The translations under genes were made by a program, and so were the position numbers. From the NCBI RefSeq assembly GCF_040024445.1, contig NZ_CP157276.1:930001-994000 (forward strand): a stretch of DNA of 64,000 nt. Direction: 5' to 3'. The notes below the pieces were generated by a model that searched no databases, was not told where the DNA came from, and saw only the letters and a list, made by a program, of their open reading frames with translations. Below are positions 7,941-17,303 of this stretch, piece after piece. The number at the start of each line of letters is the position of its first letter. The stretch's first letter is position 1. This stretch comes from Prescottella soli. Lineage in GTDB: Bacteria; Actinomycetota; Actinomycetes; Mycobacteriales; Mycobacteriaceae.

Positions 7941-9911
7941 TCAGTTCCAGTGCTGCGCAGCCCGATTCTGGAGGAGTTCGCGGAACTGCGTTGTGGTGGT
8001 GGGCAGCAGTTCCCCGGTCCCCCAGTCGACGATGACCCCGTAGCGGCGGATGAGGTCGAGCATGTCGAGTTCGCCGTTGCGGTAGCGTTCGGCGATTTCG
8101 GCAGGGTCGGCGGTGAGCCAGCTTCGGCGCGACTTCCGAATGCTCGCGCGTAGTTGCCTGGTCTTGCTGTCGTCCACGACGAAATGGTCGATCTCGGGAT
8201 CGACGGCGTCGATGACGACTCCGTAGTCGAGTGCGGCACGCTCGATCGAGACGTAGCCGTCGATGACGTCGTCGACCACGTCCTCGGGTTCGCGTTCGAG
8301 CGGGTCACCGTAGCCGCCGCCTCCGGCGGAGGGCCTTTCGAACGAGTCGCCGGACTGGATGGCAACGTTGGAGAAGACCGAGCCGAGGAATTGTTCGTCC
8401 GGTGTGCCGCGGTTGAGCCAGACGCCGTGCGGAATGGACGGCAGTCCGCCCTCGATGCCCCACGTCAGCGATCGGGCGCGGTCGCAGCAGTAGGACATCA
8501 CCGTGTTGTCGCAGTCGGTGAGCACGCCGCCCTTGGACAGCCCGCATCCCCCACGGTGGGTTCCGGGACCACCGGAGTCGGTGATGATCGAGTGTTCACT
8601 GGTCAGGACCGGAGTGAGGCGTTCTTGCCCTTCGCAGGGCTGTACGGCCAAGCCGACACCGAACACCGGGGCCGTGGCGGTGGCGCCGTCCTTGGTGCTG
8701 CGGCCGCCCCATCCGCCGGCCATCCAGTCGTACCACATGAAGAACGGGTGTTGAGCGTCGCGCGCGTCCCGGCCGCCGATGAGGAGGTACTCGAGGTTGA
8801 ACGAGCACGCGATGGCCCGTTCGGGGACGATCTTCGACCACAACTCGAAGATCGCGTTCATGATCTTCTCGTAGGGCCCGGAACAGAATCCGGTCACAGC
8901 ATGCGGCCATCCCGCGTTGACCACGGTTCCCTCGGGCCCGAGTTCGGTGGTGATGGCGTTGTAGAGACCGGAGTTGAGTGGGACGTCGGGGAAGAACGTC
9001 TTCGTTCCCGCCACGATCCCGGAGAAGGCGGTGCCGTATCCGCAGTTGAGGAAGCTGGCCACCGCGGGGGCGCTTCCGCTGAGGTCGTAGCTCAGTTGGT
9101 CGCCCTCGATGGTCATCGTCACCCGGATAGGCACCAGGCCTTCGGGTTTCGCCGGGTCGGAGTCGAGGTGGTCCTCGGTGGTCCAGGTGCCGTCGGGAAG
9201 CGCCGCGACGCGTTGGCGCACAATGCGTTCCACGTAGTCCTGCACCTGCTGCATGGCTGCGGTGACGGTGCCTCGGCCGTATTTGTCGACCAGACGGTGG
9301 AGTTCGCGTTCGCATACTCCGGTGGCTTCTGCCTGGGCATGCAGATCTCCCATGCTGATTTCGGGTGATCGAGTGTTCGCGACGAGCAGCTTGGCGACGT
9401 CGGCGAGGAATCTGCCTTCGTGCCACAACCGTACCGGGGTGATGCGCAGTCCCTCGGCGAAGTGCTCGGTGGCGGTGACGTCGAACGACCCCGGGACGCT
9501 GCCACCGACGTCGGCCCAGTGACCTTTGTTCTGCGCGAAGGCGATCAGGGTGCCGTCGGCGAAGATGGGTCGAATGAAGCTGACGTCGTTGAGGTGAGTT
9601 CCGCCGCGGTAGGGATCGTTGATGGCGAAGACGTCGCCCGGATTGATGTCGTCACCGAATTCCTCGAGGACTGCCTTGCACTGGAAGTGCAGGGTCCCGA
9701 CGTGGACGGCGATGTCCTGGCTGCCCTGCATGACGGTATTGCCCTCGGCATCACACAACGCGGAGGAGAAGTCGCGAGAGTAGATGACGAACGAATAGCA
9801 CGTCCGCAGGATCTGCTCGGACATCAGGTCGACGGAGGTGACGAAGGCGTTCTTCAGTACCTCGAAGGTTACGGGGTCGAGGGTGCGGTCGAGCGTCGAC
9901 GAGGTACTCAC
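7941..9911 (-). CDS. hyuB: HyuB: hydantoinase B / oxoprolinase family subunit (candidate ATP-dependent lactamase)
   Basis: A 656-residue protein of the hydantoinase B/oxoprolinase family. Typical stretches are DPVTFEVLKNAFVTSVDLMSEQI at the N-terminus (shown in pieces), AVHVGTLHF, FAINDPYRGGTHLNDV, and the late glycine-rich RPSAGGGGYGDPLER. With HyuA it forms the enzymes that open hydantoins, 5-oxoproline or lactams at the cost of ATP. The start is the GTG at 9911, which overlaps the hyuA stop as GTGA and has AGGAGG four bases upstream, so the two subunits are translationally coupled. The neighbouring 5-aminovalerate/glutarate genes suggest a lactam rather than hydantoin substrate; that is an inference, since sequence alone cannot separate these activities. 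Confidence 0.85.
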   Translation of the reverse strand: MSTSSTLDRTLDPVTFEVLKNAFVTSVDLMSEQILRTCYSFVIYSRDFSSALCDAEGNTVMQGSQDIAVHVGTLHFQCKAVLEEFGDDINPGDVFAINDPYRGGTHLNDVSFIRPIFADGTLIAFAQNKGHWADVGGSVPGSFDVTATEHFAEGLRITPVRLWHEGRFLADVAKLLVANTRSPEISMGDLHAQAEATGVCERELHRLVDKYGRGTVTAAMQQVQDYVERIVRQRVAALPDGTWTTEDHLDSDPAKPEGLVPIRVTMTIEGDQLSYDLSGSAPAVASFLNCGYGTAFSGIVAGTKTFFPDVPLNSGLYNAITTELGPEGTVVNAGWPHAVTGFCSGPYEKIMNAIFELWSKIVPERAIACSFNLEYLLIGGRDARDAQHPFFMWYDWMAGGWGGRSTKDGATATAPVFGVGLAVQPCEGQERLTPVLTSEHSIITDSGGPGTHRGGCGLSKGGVLTDCDNTVMSYCCDRARSLTWGIEGGLPSIPHGVWLNRGTPDEQFLGSVFSNVAIQSGDSFERPSAGGGGYGDPLEREPEDVVDDVIDGYVSIERAALDYGVVIDAVDPEIDHFVVDDSKTRQLRASIRKSRRSWLTADPAEIAERYRNGELDMLDLIRRYGVIVDWGTGELLPTTTTQFRELLQNRAAQHWN

Positions 9912-11977
9912 TTGGCCTCCTGCGAGATGTTGATGCGGATGTTGGCCCATTCGTCGATCACCGCGGTCGTCCTCGGCGGCACCACGGTGGTCGAATCGAG
10001 CTGGGAGATGATGGCGGGGCCCTCGATTCGGGCGCCGTAGCGCAGGTCGTCCCGGTCGTACACCGGGGTTCCGACGCGTTCGCCGAGTTCGTCGAAGTAC
10101 ACCGAGCGGTGCGCACTCGGCGTCGGCACGACAGTGGACGGCACCGTGTGCTGGGGGAACTGCGGCTTCGGTGTGGTGCCGATCGCGCGCAACCCGATCT
10201 GATAGATCTCGACGGGTGTGTCGTCGCGGCGGAACGAGTAGTCCCGCTCGTGTTCCTCGTGGAAGCGCTCCACCGCCTCCGCGAGGAACCCTTCACCGCT
10301 GCCGGCTGTGACAGTCAAGGATCGCCACTGCCCGGCATAGCGCATGCTGATGCTGCGGTCGAGCACCATCCGGTCGGCGGGCACTCCCTCGTGTTCGAGC
10401 CGTTGCAGCCCTTCGCGTTCGAGCCTGACGAACTCACGCTCCAACTCCGCCGTATCGATATCGGTGACCAATCCCTGGAACATCGCGGACAGGTCGTGAC
10501 GAATGTCGACGAGCAGACACCCTTGCGCGGAGGTGATTCCGGGGTGCGGGGGCACGACGACGGTGGGAATGTTCAGTTCCTTGGCCAGCGCCGCGCCGTG
10601 CAGCGCACCGGCACCGCCGCAGACGACGAGAACGAAGTCGCGGGGGTCGTATCCGCGGCGGATCGACAGCAGTCGTACCGCGTCAGCCATGTTGGCGTTG
10701 GCGACCTGAATGATGTCGCTGGCTGCGATGTCGGTGTCGACGTCGAGCCGGTCGGCGATCACCCGGCGGATCGCCTTCTCGGCGGCTTCGGTGTCGAGGC
10801 TCAGGCCACCGCCGACCAGCGACGACCCCAGACGCCCCAGCACGAGGTTGGCGTCGGTGTTGGTCGGCTCGACTCCACCCCATCCGTAGCAGGCGGGGCC
10901 GGGAGCAGCTCCAGCCGAGGCAGGACCGTTACGCAGCGAACCGGCCTCGTCGATCCAGGCCAATGATCCGCCGCCGGCGCCGATGGTCAGCACTTCGATG
11001 CTCGGGAACGAGATCGGGAATCCGTACTCGACCTGCCACTGCTTGGTCGTACGAACCTCTCCGTCATAGACGAGGGAGATGTCGGTGCTGGTTCCGCCCA
11101 TGTCCAGGCCGATGGCGTTGGGATATCCACATCGGTTGGCGATGTCGGCGACGGCAATCGCGCCGGCGGCGATACCGGAGGCAGCCAATCGGACCGGGTA
11201 TCGCTCAACCATGGTCGGCGTCATCGATCCACCACCAGAGTGCAGAAGCAGCAGATCACCGTCGTATCCGTCGGCACGGAGCTGCTCCTCGAGCCGGTTG
11301 ACATAACCACTGACCAAGGGCGCGAGCACCGCATTGGCCACCGTCGTCGACGCACGGTCGTACTCGAAGATCTCCGGGAGGATCTCACTGGACGTCGATA
11401 CGCTCACACCCGGCAGTTCCTCTTCGAGGATTTCCCGCATGCGCTTCTCGTGGGCGCGATTGACATACGAGTTCATGAAGCACACAGCAACGGTCTGGAT
11501 TTGCTTCCGCCGCAGGATCCGCGCGACCTCGCGGGCGCCCGCCTCGTCGAACGGGGTGATGATCTCGCCTGCGTAGTCGATGCGTTCGGTGACCTCGTAC
11601 CGATCGCGGCGGCGAATGTAGGGGGCTCCGACATCCGAGTATGCGTCCCACAGCTCATCTTTGGTGCCGTCGCGGATCTCGAGGACGTCGCGGAACCCAC
11701 GGGTCGTCACGAGCGCCGCAGCAGGGAACTGCCGGGTGATGAGTGCGTTCGTGGCCACTGTCGTGCCGTGTGAGAACAGTGCGACCTCAGCGAGGTCGAC
11801 ACCGGCGCTGCGAACACCCTCGACAACGGCCTCCATAGGGTCGTGCGGAGTCGAAGGCACCTTCGCCACGCGGGTGGTCGAGGCGCGAGAGTCGAAGATG
11901 CAGACGTCGGTGAAGGTTCCGCCGACATCGACAGCGACTCGAAGATTTCGGTCGGGACTGGGTGTGATCAAGGCCAT
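9908..11977 (-). CDS. hyuA: HyuA: hydantoinase A / oxoprolinase family ATP-binding subunit
   Basis: A 689-residue protein with the two ATPase motifs of the hydantoinase A/oxoprolinase family: VDVGGTFTDV at residues 16-25 and IGLDMGGTSTDIS near residue 290. GAGGGSLAWID and CGGAGALH are also characteristic. This subunit phosphorylates the cyclic amide so that the ring can be opened, with HyuB as partner. The ATG at 11977 sits only one base after GAGGAG; the TTG two codons later (11971) has the ideal seven-base spacing and may be the real start. It is the first gene after a divergent promoter region shared with the first PucR gene, so induction of hyuAB by that regulator is likely. Confidence 0.86.
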   Translation of the reverse strand: MALITPSPDRNLRVAVDVGGTFTDVCIFDSRASTTRVAKVPSTPHDPMEAVVEGVRSAGVDLAEVALFSHGTTVATNALITRQFPAAALVTTRGFRDVLEIRDGTKDELWDAYSDVGAPYIRRRDRYEVTERIDYAGEIITPFDEAGAREVARILRRKQIQTVAVCFMNSYVNRAHEKRMREILEEELPGVSVSTSSEILPEIFEYDRASTTVANAVLAPLVSGYVNRLEEQLRADGYDGDLLLLHSGGGSMTPTMVERYPVRLAASGIAAGAIAVADIANRCGYPNAIGLDMGGTSTDISLVYDGEVRTTKQWQVEYGFPISFPSIEVLTIGAGGGSLAWIDEAGSLRNGPASAGAAPGPACYGWGGVEPTNTDANLVLGRLGSSLVGGGLSLDTEAAEKAIRRVIADRLDVDTDIAASDIIQVANANMADAVRLLSIRRGYDPRDFVLVVCGGAGALHGAALAKELNIPTVVVPPHPGITSAQGCLLVDIRHDLSAMFQGLVTDIDTAELEREFVRLEREGLQRLEHEGVPADRMVLDRSISMRYAGQWRSLTVTAGSGEGFLAEAVERFHEEHERDYSFRRDDTPVEIYQIGLRAIGTTPKPQFPQHTVPSTVVPTPSAHRSVYFDELGERVGTPVYDRDDLRYGARIEGPAIISQLDSTTVVPPRTTAVIDEWANIRINISQEAK

Positions 11978-12080
11978 ACTCCTCGTTCGGGTTTGGCAAG
12001 TATGTGTCCAGCCCGACAGCCGATCAATTGGAGAAAGTGAAACTACGCGCCAGTACTGTTGGAGTTGTTAACATCCAGAC
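11978..12080. promoter_or_regulatory. Divergent promoter region between hyuA and pucR1
   Basis: This 103-base gap must hold promoters for both hyuA (minus) and the first PucR gene (plus). A perfect 8-base palindrome TGTTAACA lies at 12066-12073, eight bases before the PucR start, inside the wider imperfect element TGGAGTTGTTAACATCCA. It is a possible regulator site; no assured -10 or -35 box can be named. Confidence 0.35.
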
Positions 12081-13685
12081 GTGAGTAGTCCCCCGATGGA
12101 AGCCGACCATTTCCGCCTGGTCGACCTTCTGCTCGAGCAGGACCTCGGCTTGACGCTCGAGAGTGACTGTGACCCGAACGTACAGCTGGTCAGCGCACAC
12201 CCGATCGAGATCGAAGCGCCCGCGCGGTGGCTCGAACCCCACACCCTCATGCTCACCACGGGGACCCGTTTCGCGGGGCATGAAAATGCCGCCCGCGCCC
12301 AGCGCGAACTGGTCCGCGAGCTGGTCGCCGCCGGTGTCTCCGCTCTCGGCTACGGCGTCGGGGTCATCACCGAGACGGTGCCGCGCGCCCTTGTCGATGA
12401 AGCGAACCGCCATCACTTCGCCATCATTTCCATACCGGCGCATGTGCGGTTCATGGACGTGGTTGCCCAAGTCGCGGCCGCTACGAGAACAACCGATTCC
12501 ATGGTTCTCAGACGCACGCTGCAAATGCAGAACCATCTCCTCGAGGCGATGGCGTCCCCGGCGCCCGAGGCAGACCTCGTCGGACGGTTGGCGGAGCTGC
12601 TGCGCAGCAGCGTCGTGCTCTACAGCGAAGTCGGAGACGTGGTCGCCTCCGCCGGCGAAGCACCCCTGCATCTGATCCGTGCTCAGCTGCGCGGTCGGAC
12701 CGGACAGCTTCGATTCCGCGTCGGCCGGTGGATGGTCAGTGCCCACTCCATCTCACCCGGCGGACACAACTACTGGTTGGCGGTCGCCTCCAGACGCCAC
12801 GAAATCCCGGATCCCCTTGCGGCTCCCGCAGTAGAGGTGGCGCTGCGACTGCTCAACACCATCGAGCGTGCGCGCCACAGGGCCACGACCGAGAACCGGG
12901 CGATTCGGGCTGCCCTGGTGCGGATTCTGGTTTCCGGCGACGTCCCCGACCCCGAATCCGTCCTCGACAGATTGGAGATGCTGCGATTCGGTCGACGACC
13001 GAAGCTCCGCATAGTCTCCCTCGCCGCACCGCGAACCTATGACGGCGGACGGTGGACCTTCCGCGCGGACCGATTGCTCGACGCGGTCGAGCAGGATGTC
13101 GTCGACCTTGCCCACGATTCGCGCCTGCCGCTTCTGCTTGCGCAGGGCGAGCGCGAGCTACTCGGCATCGTTCCGGCCGAGAACAATTCGGTCGACACGT
13201 GGCTCCAGAACCTACGGGAGGGGGTGGTCTGCGGATTCAGCGAGCCGTTCGACGACCTCCACACCGGACCGGAGCGGCTACGCGATGCACAGTGCGCACG
13301 GCGGGCAGCGATACGCGCCAAGTCCACCGCCATACGATTCGAAGATGTCGGGATCAGCGACTGGCTCCTGGCAGGTCGCGATCAAGCGATTACCGCACGC
13401 AAGGCAGCAGACCAATTGACGCCCCTCATCGAGGACCATCCCGAACTCCTGGACTTCCTGCGTGACTACTTCGCGAACGACCTCGATGTGACCGCCACCG
13501 CCAAGCAGTGCGCCTTACACCCGAACACGGTGCGCTATCGGATCAAACGAATCGAAGAGGTCCTGCGCGCGTCATTGCGCTCACCCGCGGTGATCACGGA
13601 GATCCACCTGAGCCTGGACAACCTCGCCTCCGCTCCAACCGATGCCGCACCGGCCCAGGCGGCGCCCGCGACGTCCACGCCATAG
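12081..13685 (+). CDS. PucR family transcriptional regulator (first of a tandem pair)
   Basis: A 534-residue regulator of PucR architecture. The N-terminal PucR ligand-sensing domain occupies roughly residues 8-130 (VDLLLEQDLGLTL, EPHTLMLTTGTRF, VDEANRHHFAIISIPAHVRF). A central GGDEF-like fold follows, and at the C-terminus the HTH_30 DNA-binding helices include DVTATAKQCALHPNTVRYRIKRIEE. PucR proteins usually activate purine, hydantoin, lactam or amino-acid degradation genes in response to the substrate. The GTG at 12081 lacks a ribosome site and may be leaderless; the ATG at 12096 is an alternative. It is divergent from hyuA, its most likely target. Confidence 0.85.
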   Translation: MSSPPMEADHFRLVDLLLEQDLGLTLESDCDPNVQLVSAHPIEIEAPARWLEPHTLMLTTGTRFAGHENAARAQRELVRELVAAGVSALGYGVGVITETVPRALVDEANRHHFAIISIPAHVRFMDVVAQVAAATRTTDSMVLRRTLQMQNHLLEAMASPAPEADLVGRLAELLRSSVVLYSEVGDVVASAGEAPLHLIRAQLRGRTGQLRFRVGRWMVSAHSISPGGHNYWLAVASRRHEIPDPLAAPAVEVALRLLNTIERARHRATTENRAIRAALVRILVSGDVPDPESVLDRLEMLRFGRRPKLRIVSLAAPRTYDGGRWTFRADRLLDAVEQDVVDLAHDSRLPLLLAQGERELLGIVPAENNSVDTWLQNLREGVVCGFSEPFDDLHTGPERLRDAQCARRAAIRAKSTAIRFEDVGISDWLLAGRDQAITARKAADQLTPLIEDHPELLDFLRDYFANDLDVTATAKQCALHPNTVRYRIKRIEEVLRASLRSPAVITEIHLSLDNLASAPTDAAPAQAAPATSTP

Positions 13686-13818
13686 CGTGTCGATCGACAT
13701 CAGCGTCGGTCGACTACGCCGGTACGACGGCCGGGGCCGGGCCTCTCGATGGCGTCCACGTGCGGTCGCCGGAAGCTGGACAAAATACACTGACCGGAAA
13801 ACTGCGGGAGGGACGAAA

Positions 13819-15378
13819 TTGGCGATAACTGTTCGCCGACTGACTCAGATCAGCGACCTCGGCCTGTCGCTGGTGGCAGGCCTCGAAGGCGCTGATCGCG
13901 TCATCGATTGGGCACATGCGATCGAGCTCGTGGATCCGACCCCATGGCTGTCCGGGGGCGAGCTCGTCATGACCACCGGACTGAAGATCGGTACGAGTGC
14001 GGACGAACAGTACAACTACGTGTCCTCCCTGGTGCAGGCCGGCGCCGCAGCCCTCGCGTTCGATACCGGCACGACGTTCGCGAGAGTCCCCGACGGTATT
14101 CGCGCTGCGGGCGACGCGCTCGGGCTGGCAATCCTCTCGGTGCCTGCATCGACCCCGTTCATCGCCATCACCCGCGCCGTGATCGACGAACTGACCGCCG
14201 ACCAGATCCGCGCGATACAAAGCGTCGTCGACCAACAGGAGACGTTCGCCCGGGCCACGTTGCGAGGTGGCATCCCCGCGGTCATCTCGGCACTCGGGCG
14301 TGCCCTGTCGTCGTCACTGGCCGTGATCGACATCGACCAGCGCATCCTCGCGGTACACGGTGCGGACGCTCCCCACGCCGTCACCCTCGCCCGCTCGGTG
14401 GCAGATGCCGCACGATCCGGGGCCAGCCGACGTCGCTCGACGAGCAAGGTCATCGCCGGTGATCACGGGTACTGCACGATTCAGAGCATCTCCGCCGCAC
14501 AAGACCTTCATGGATATCTTGCGGTCAACTCACGTGGACCGTTGGCGCCATCGGATCGACTACTCGTGGCCCACGCGGTGTCGCTGATCTCCATCGAGCT
14601 CAGCAAGCCCGCCAAGGTGGTCGATGCCGAGCATCGGTTGCGTGCCGCCGTCACCCAGGCACTCCTCGCGTTCGGAGAGCACGTCGACGTCAGCTTGTTG
14701 CGGTTCTTCGGCTTCGAGCCTGACGCACAGGTCGCGGCCATCATCCTGACCGACGTGGGCCCGCTTCTGGCCGCCGAACGCCGCACCACGACCCTGCTCG
14801 GCGCCGATGCAACCCCGTACCTCATGACACCGACGGAATCGGAGATTGTGGTCATCGTTCCCGCAGAGGCGTCGGCGGAGATCGGTACACGTCTTCATCA
14901 GCAGGTAGGCGCCCAACTGCAGCGATCCATCGGCGGTGGACTGGGGCTTCCCGCAACGGTATTCGCGGCAGCGCGCAGTATGAAGCAAGCGTCCGTCGCC
15001 GCCCGCGCGGGCGGACTGCAGGACAAGAAGTTCGTCAATTTCGCCGAACTGGGAACGTTTTCCCTGCTTCTCGGTTCCCAGAGCACCGAAGAGCTGCAGG
15101 CCATGTCGCATTCGGTGCTCGGCGCACTCGACGACTACGACAACGCACACTCGTCCGCGAGTGGCCTGATTGCCACGGTGGCCGCCTTCCTCGAGCACAA
15201 CGGGCAGACCGAAGTCGCAGCGGCCGCCCTGGGCATTCACCGCCACACGATGCGGAACCGGTTGAACAAGGTGGTCGAGCTGACCGGCCGGGACCTCGAC
15301 TCTGCCCATGTGCGTGCAGAACTATGGATCGCCGTCACCGCCCGGGAGCTGCTCGGAACCCTGGAAGATCGGCGTTGA
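13819..15378 (+). CDS. PucR family transcriptional regulator (second of a tandem pair)
   Basis: A 519-residue protein with the same plan as its upstream neighbour: an N-terminal PucR domain (residues about 5-125, with WLSGGELVMTTGLKIG and GLAILSVPASTPF) and a C-terminal HTH_30 with TEVAAAALGIHRHTMRNRLNKV. The two are clearly diverged, so this is an old duplication or separate recruitment, not a recent copy. The start is placed at the TTG at 13819 because GGGAGGG lies seven bases upstream and the PucR domain begins immediately afterwards; the frame extending upstream encodes Arg-rich sequence unlike the family. It lies 133 bases after pucR1 and converges on the amino-acid permease gene. It may control the permease and gabT operon. 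Confidence 0.83.
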   Translation: MAITVRRLTQISDLGLSLVAGLEGADRVIDWAHAIELVDPTPWLSGGELVMTTGLKIGTSADEQYNYVSSLVQAGAAALAFDTGTTFARVPDGIRAAGDALGLAILSVPASTPFIAITRAVIDELTADQIRAIQSVVDQQETFARATLRGGIPAVISALGRALSSSLAVIDIDQRILAVHGADAPHAVTLARSVADAARSGASRRRSTSKVIAGDHGYCTIQSISAAQDLHGYLAVNSRGPLAPSDRLLVAHAVSLISIELSKPAKVVDAEHRLRAAVTQALLAFGEHVDVSLLRFFGFEPDAQVAAIILTDVGPLLAAERRTTTLLGADATPYLMTPTESEIVVIVPAEASAEIGTRLHQQVGAQLQRSIGGGLGLPATVFAAARSMKQASVAARAGGLQDKKFVNFAELGTFSLLLGSQSTEELQAMSHSVLGALDDYDNAHSSASGLIATVAAFLEHNGQTEVAAAALGIHRHTMRNRLNKVVELTGRDLDSAHVRAELWIAVTARELLGTLEDRR

Positions 15379-15459
15379 GACTCGACTCGCCGCGATCGAC
15401 CGACCGGTGCTCACCTCGATGAATGCGGACTTACCGGGGAGGGACCACCACCACCGGGT

Positions 15460-15502
15460 TCCGCCTTCTCGGGAGTGGACTGCGCACCCCCGAGAAGGCG
15501 GA
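15460..15502. terminator. Bidirectional terminator hairpin between pucR2 and permease
   Basis: A perfect 14-base stem, TCCGCCTTCTCGGG (15460-15473) with CCCGAGAAGGCGGA (15489-15502), and a 15-base loop. It sits between the convergent pucR2 (stop 15378) and permease (stop 15505) genes and can serve both. The 80 bases before it show nothing else. Confidence 0.75.
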
Positions 15503-15504
15503 GA

Positions 15505-16935
15505 CTACGCGAGGCGCTCAGCCGGCACTGCCTCCGACGGTGTCTCGGAATCGGCTTGCGGCGCGTGGGTTCCTTCTCGGGTGGAGCGACGCTTCGCGAC
15601 GTAGGCAAGGAGAATGACGCCCAGGGCGATCAGACTCTGGACAAGTTCCGCACGGGTTCCGGCATTGAGCCCCATCCCCACCAAGATTGCCAGGATGACT
15701 CCGGTGACCGCGATCGGCAGCCAGGGAAACAGCCACACGCGGAACTTCAGGATCTCCGGGCTGTCCTTCTCCCAACGTCGGCGAAGTCGCAACTCGGACA
15801 GGCAGATCAGCACGTACACGAACAGGCAGATCGCCCCCGAGGAGTTGACGAGATACAGGAAGATCGTGTCCGGCCACACGTAGGCGGCGGCTATGCAGCA
15901 GTAGCCGATGAACGTGCACGACAAGACTCCCTTGACCGGAACGCCCCTGCTGTTGACCCGGGTCATCCATCGCGGCGCGTCCCGGTGCGCGGACAGCGCG
16001 AACAGCATCCGGGATGCGGTGTACAGGCCCGAGTTCAGGCATGACAGCACGGCAACCAACACCACCAAGTTCAAGATGTCCGCGGCCCCCGGGATCCGGA
16101 GCAGATCCAGAGCGGCGATGAACGGCGATTCGCCCGGCACCAGCGAATCCCACGGCATCATCGTCACCAGCAGGAACGTGGACAGGACGAAGAAGGCCAG
16201 GATCCGGAACACCACGGTGCTCGTGGCCCGTCGGATGGCCTGGGCCGGCTCGGTCGACTCTGCCGCCGCGATCGTGACCAGCTCAGCCCCCGTCATCGAG
16301 AAGATGACAGTGACGACGCCGACGAACACCACGCCGAGCCCGTTCGGGAGGAAGCCCCCGTGGGCGGTGAGGTTGTGGAAGTCGGCAGTGCTACCGGGCC
16401 ATACGCCGAGTACGAACAGGGACGCGATCACGATGAAGGCGATGATCACGGCCACCTTGATGCCGGCGAACCAGTATTCGGCCTCACCGAAGTTGCTGAC
16501 CGACAGGAGATTGACCACGGTCATGACCATGAGCAGAGCGGCGGACATCAGCCACAACGGAACACCGGGGAACCACCGGGCCAGCAACGTCGCGCCGACG
16601 ACCGCCTCGATACCGACGACGACAACCCAGAAATACCAGTACAGCCAGCCGGTGGTAAACCCCGCCCAGCCACCGAGCGCCATGCGCGAGTACTCGGTGA
16701 ACGACCCGGTACAGGGCTTCGCCACGGCCATCTCGCCGAGCATGCGCATCACCAGGAAGACGATGAATCCGCAAATGGCGCAGGTGAGAATCGCGCCGGG
16801 ACCGGCCTGGTCGATAACTCCGCTCAGTCCCACGAAGAAGCCGGCACCGATCACCCCACCCATGGACAGCATGGTCAGGTGCCGCTTTTTCAATCCCGCT
16901 TGGAGAGTGGTGTGGTCGGTCGATAGCTCGGGCAT
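15505..16935 (-). CDS. APC-superfamily amino acid permease (GABA/5-aminovalerate candidate)
   Basis: A 476-residue membrane protein of the amino acid transporter (AAT) family, 12 helices, beginning with the typical LQAGLKKRHLTMLSMGGVIGAGFFVGLSG (given here as LKKRHLTMLSMGGVIGAG then FFVGLSG). The consensus GAELVTIAAAESTEPAQAIRRA follows helix 6. These proteins import amino acids with protons; the closest-looking relatives are GabP and aromatic or branched-chain amino acid permeases. The ATG at 16935 is chosen for the AGGAG upstream and the standard N-terminus; the frame reaches 80 codons farther but that part is Cys/Arg-rich and not family-like. Next to gabT and glutarate genes, import of GABA or 5-aminovalerate is plausible but not proven. 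Confidence 0.82.
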   Translation of the reverse strand: MPELSTDHTTLQAGLKKRHLTMLSMGGVIGAGFFVGLSGVIDQAGPGAILTCAICGFIVFLVMRMLGEMAVAKPCTGSFTEYSRMALGGWAGFTTGWLYWYFWVVVVGIEAVVGATLLARWFPGVPLWLMSAALLMVMTVVNLLSVSNFGEAEYWFAGIKVAVIIAFIVIASLFVLGVWPGSTADFHNLTAHGGFLPNGLGVVFVGVVTVIFSMTGAELVTIAAAESTEPAQAIRRATSTVVFRILAFFVLSTFLLVTMMPWDSLVPGESPFIAALDLLRIPGAADILNLVVLVAVLSCLNSGLYTASRMLFALSAHRDAPRWMTRVNSRGVPVKGVLSCTFIGYCCIAAAYVWPDTIFLYLVNSSGAICLFVYVLICLSELRLRRRWEKDSPEILKFRVWLFPWLPIAVTGVILAILVGMGLNAGTRAELVQSLIALGVILLAYVAKRRSTREGTHAPQADSETPSEAVPAERLA

Positions 16936-17237
16936 GCCGCTCCTGTTCGTCGGGTATCGCTCGAGGCTAAATCCCCACTGTGACCCATGCCATAGACGAA
17001 CCGTACAACACTGGTCGCACATGTGTACGCTCCGGCCAGAGGGTCCGGATCGTCTCCGGTACGCGCCGTGGGCCGGAACTGCTCCGCATCTCGTCGAGCA
17101 CGAGGAAGGAGCGCTCATCCGGCATTCCGACTCGGCAGGGGTGGGGTCGTCAGCTTCCTTAGTCGCTGGCACCGCGCAGGCGTGTGGGCCTGGCCCACTT
17201 CATCTCGCGCACCTCAGGCGGGGCAGAAACGAAACGA
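16936..17237. other. Non-coding gap upstream of permease
   Basis: About 300 bases between the permease start and the hairpin after the CoA-transferase gene. It must carry the permease promoter. I see no gene with family character and no clear operator in it. Confidence 0.4.
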
Positions 17238-17276
17238 GGGCCGGGCGCCGCTCGCTGATCGAGTGGCGCCCGGCCC
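17238..17276 (-). terminator. Terminator of the gabT-CoA-transferase operon
   Basis: A 12-base perfect stem, GGGCCGGGCGCC (17238-17249) with GGCGCCCGGCCC (17265-17276), extended by CTCG/CGAG inside the loop. It lies 27 bases beyond the CoA-transferase stop. Reading on the minus strand, the following bases CCTCGTTTCGTTTCTGCC are relatively T-rich, in keeping with an intrinsic terminator. Confidence 0.8.
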
Positions 17277-17303
17277 CCAAGGGTCCGGTTGTACTGCAGT
17301 TGT

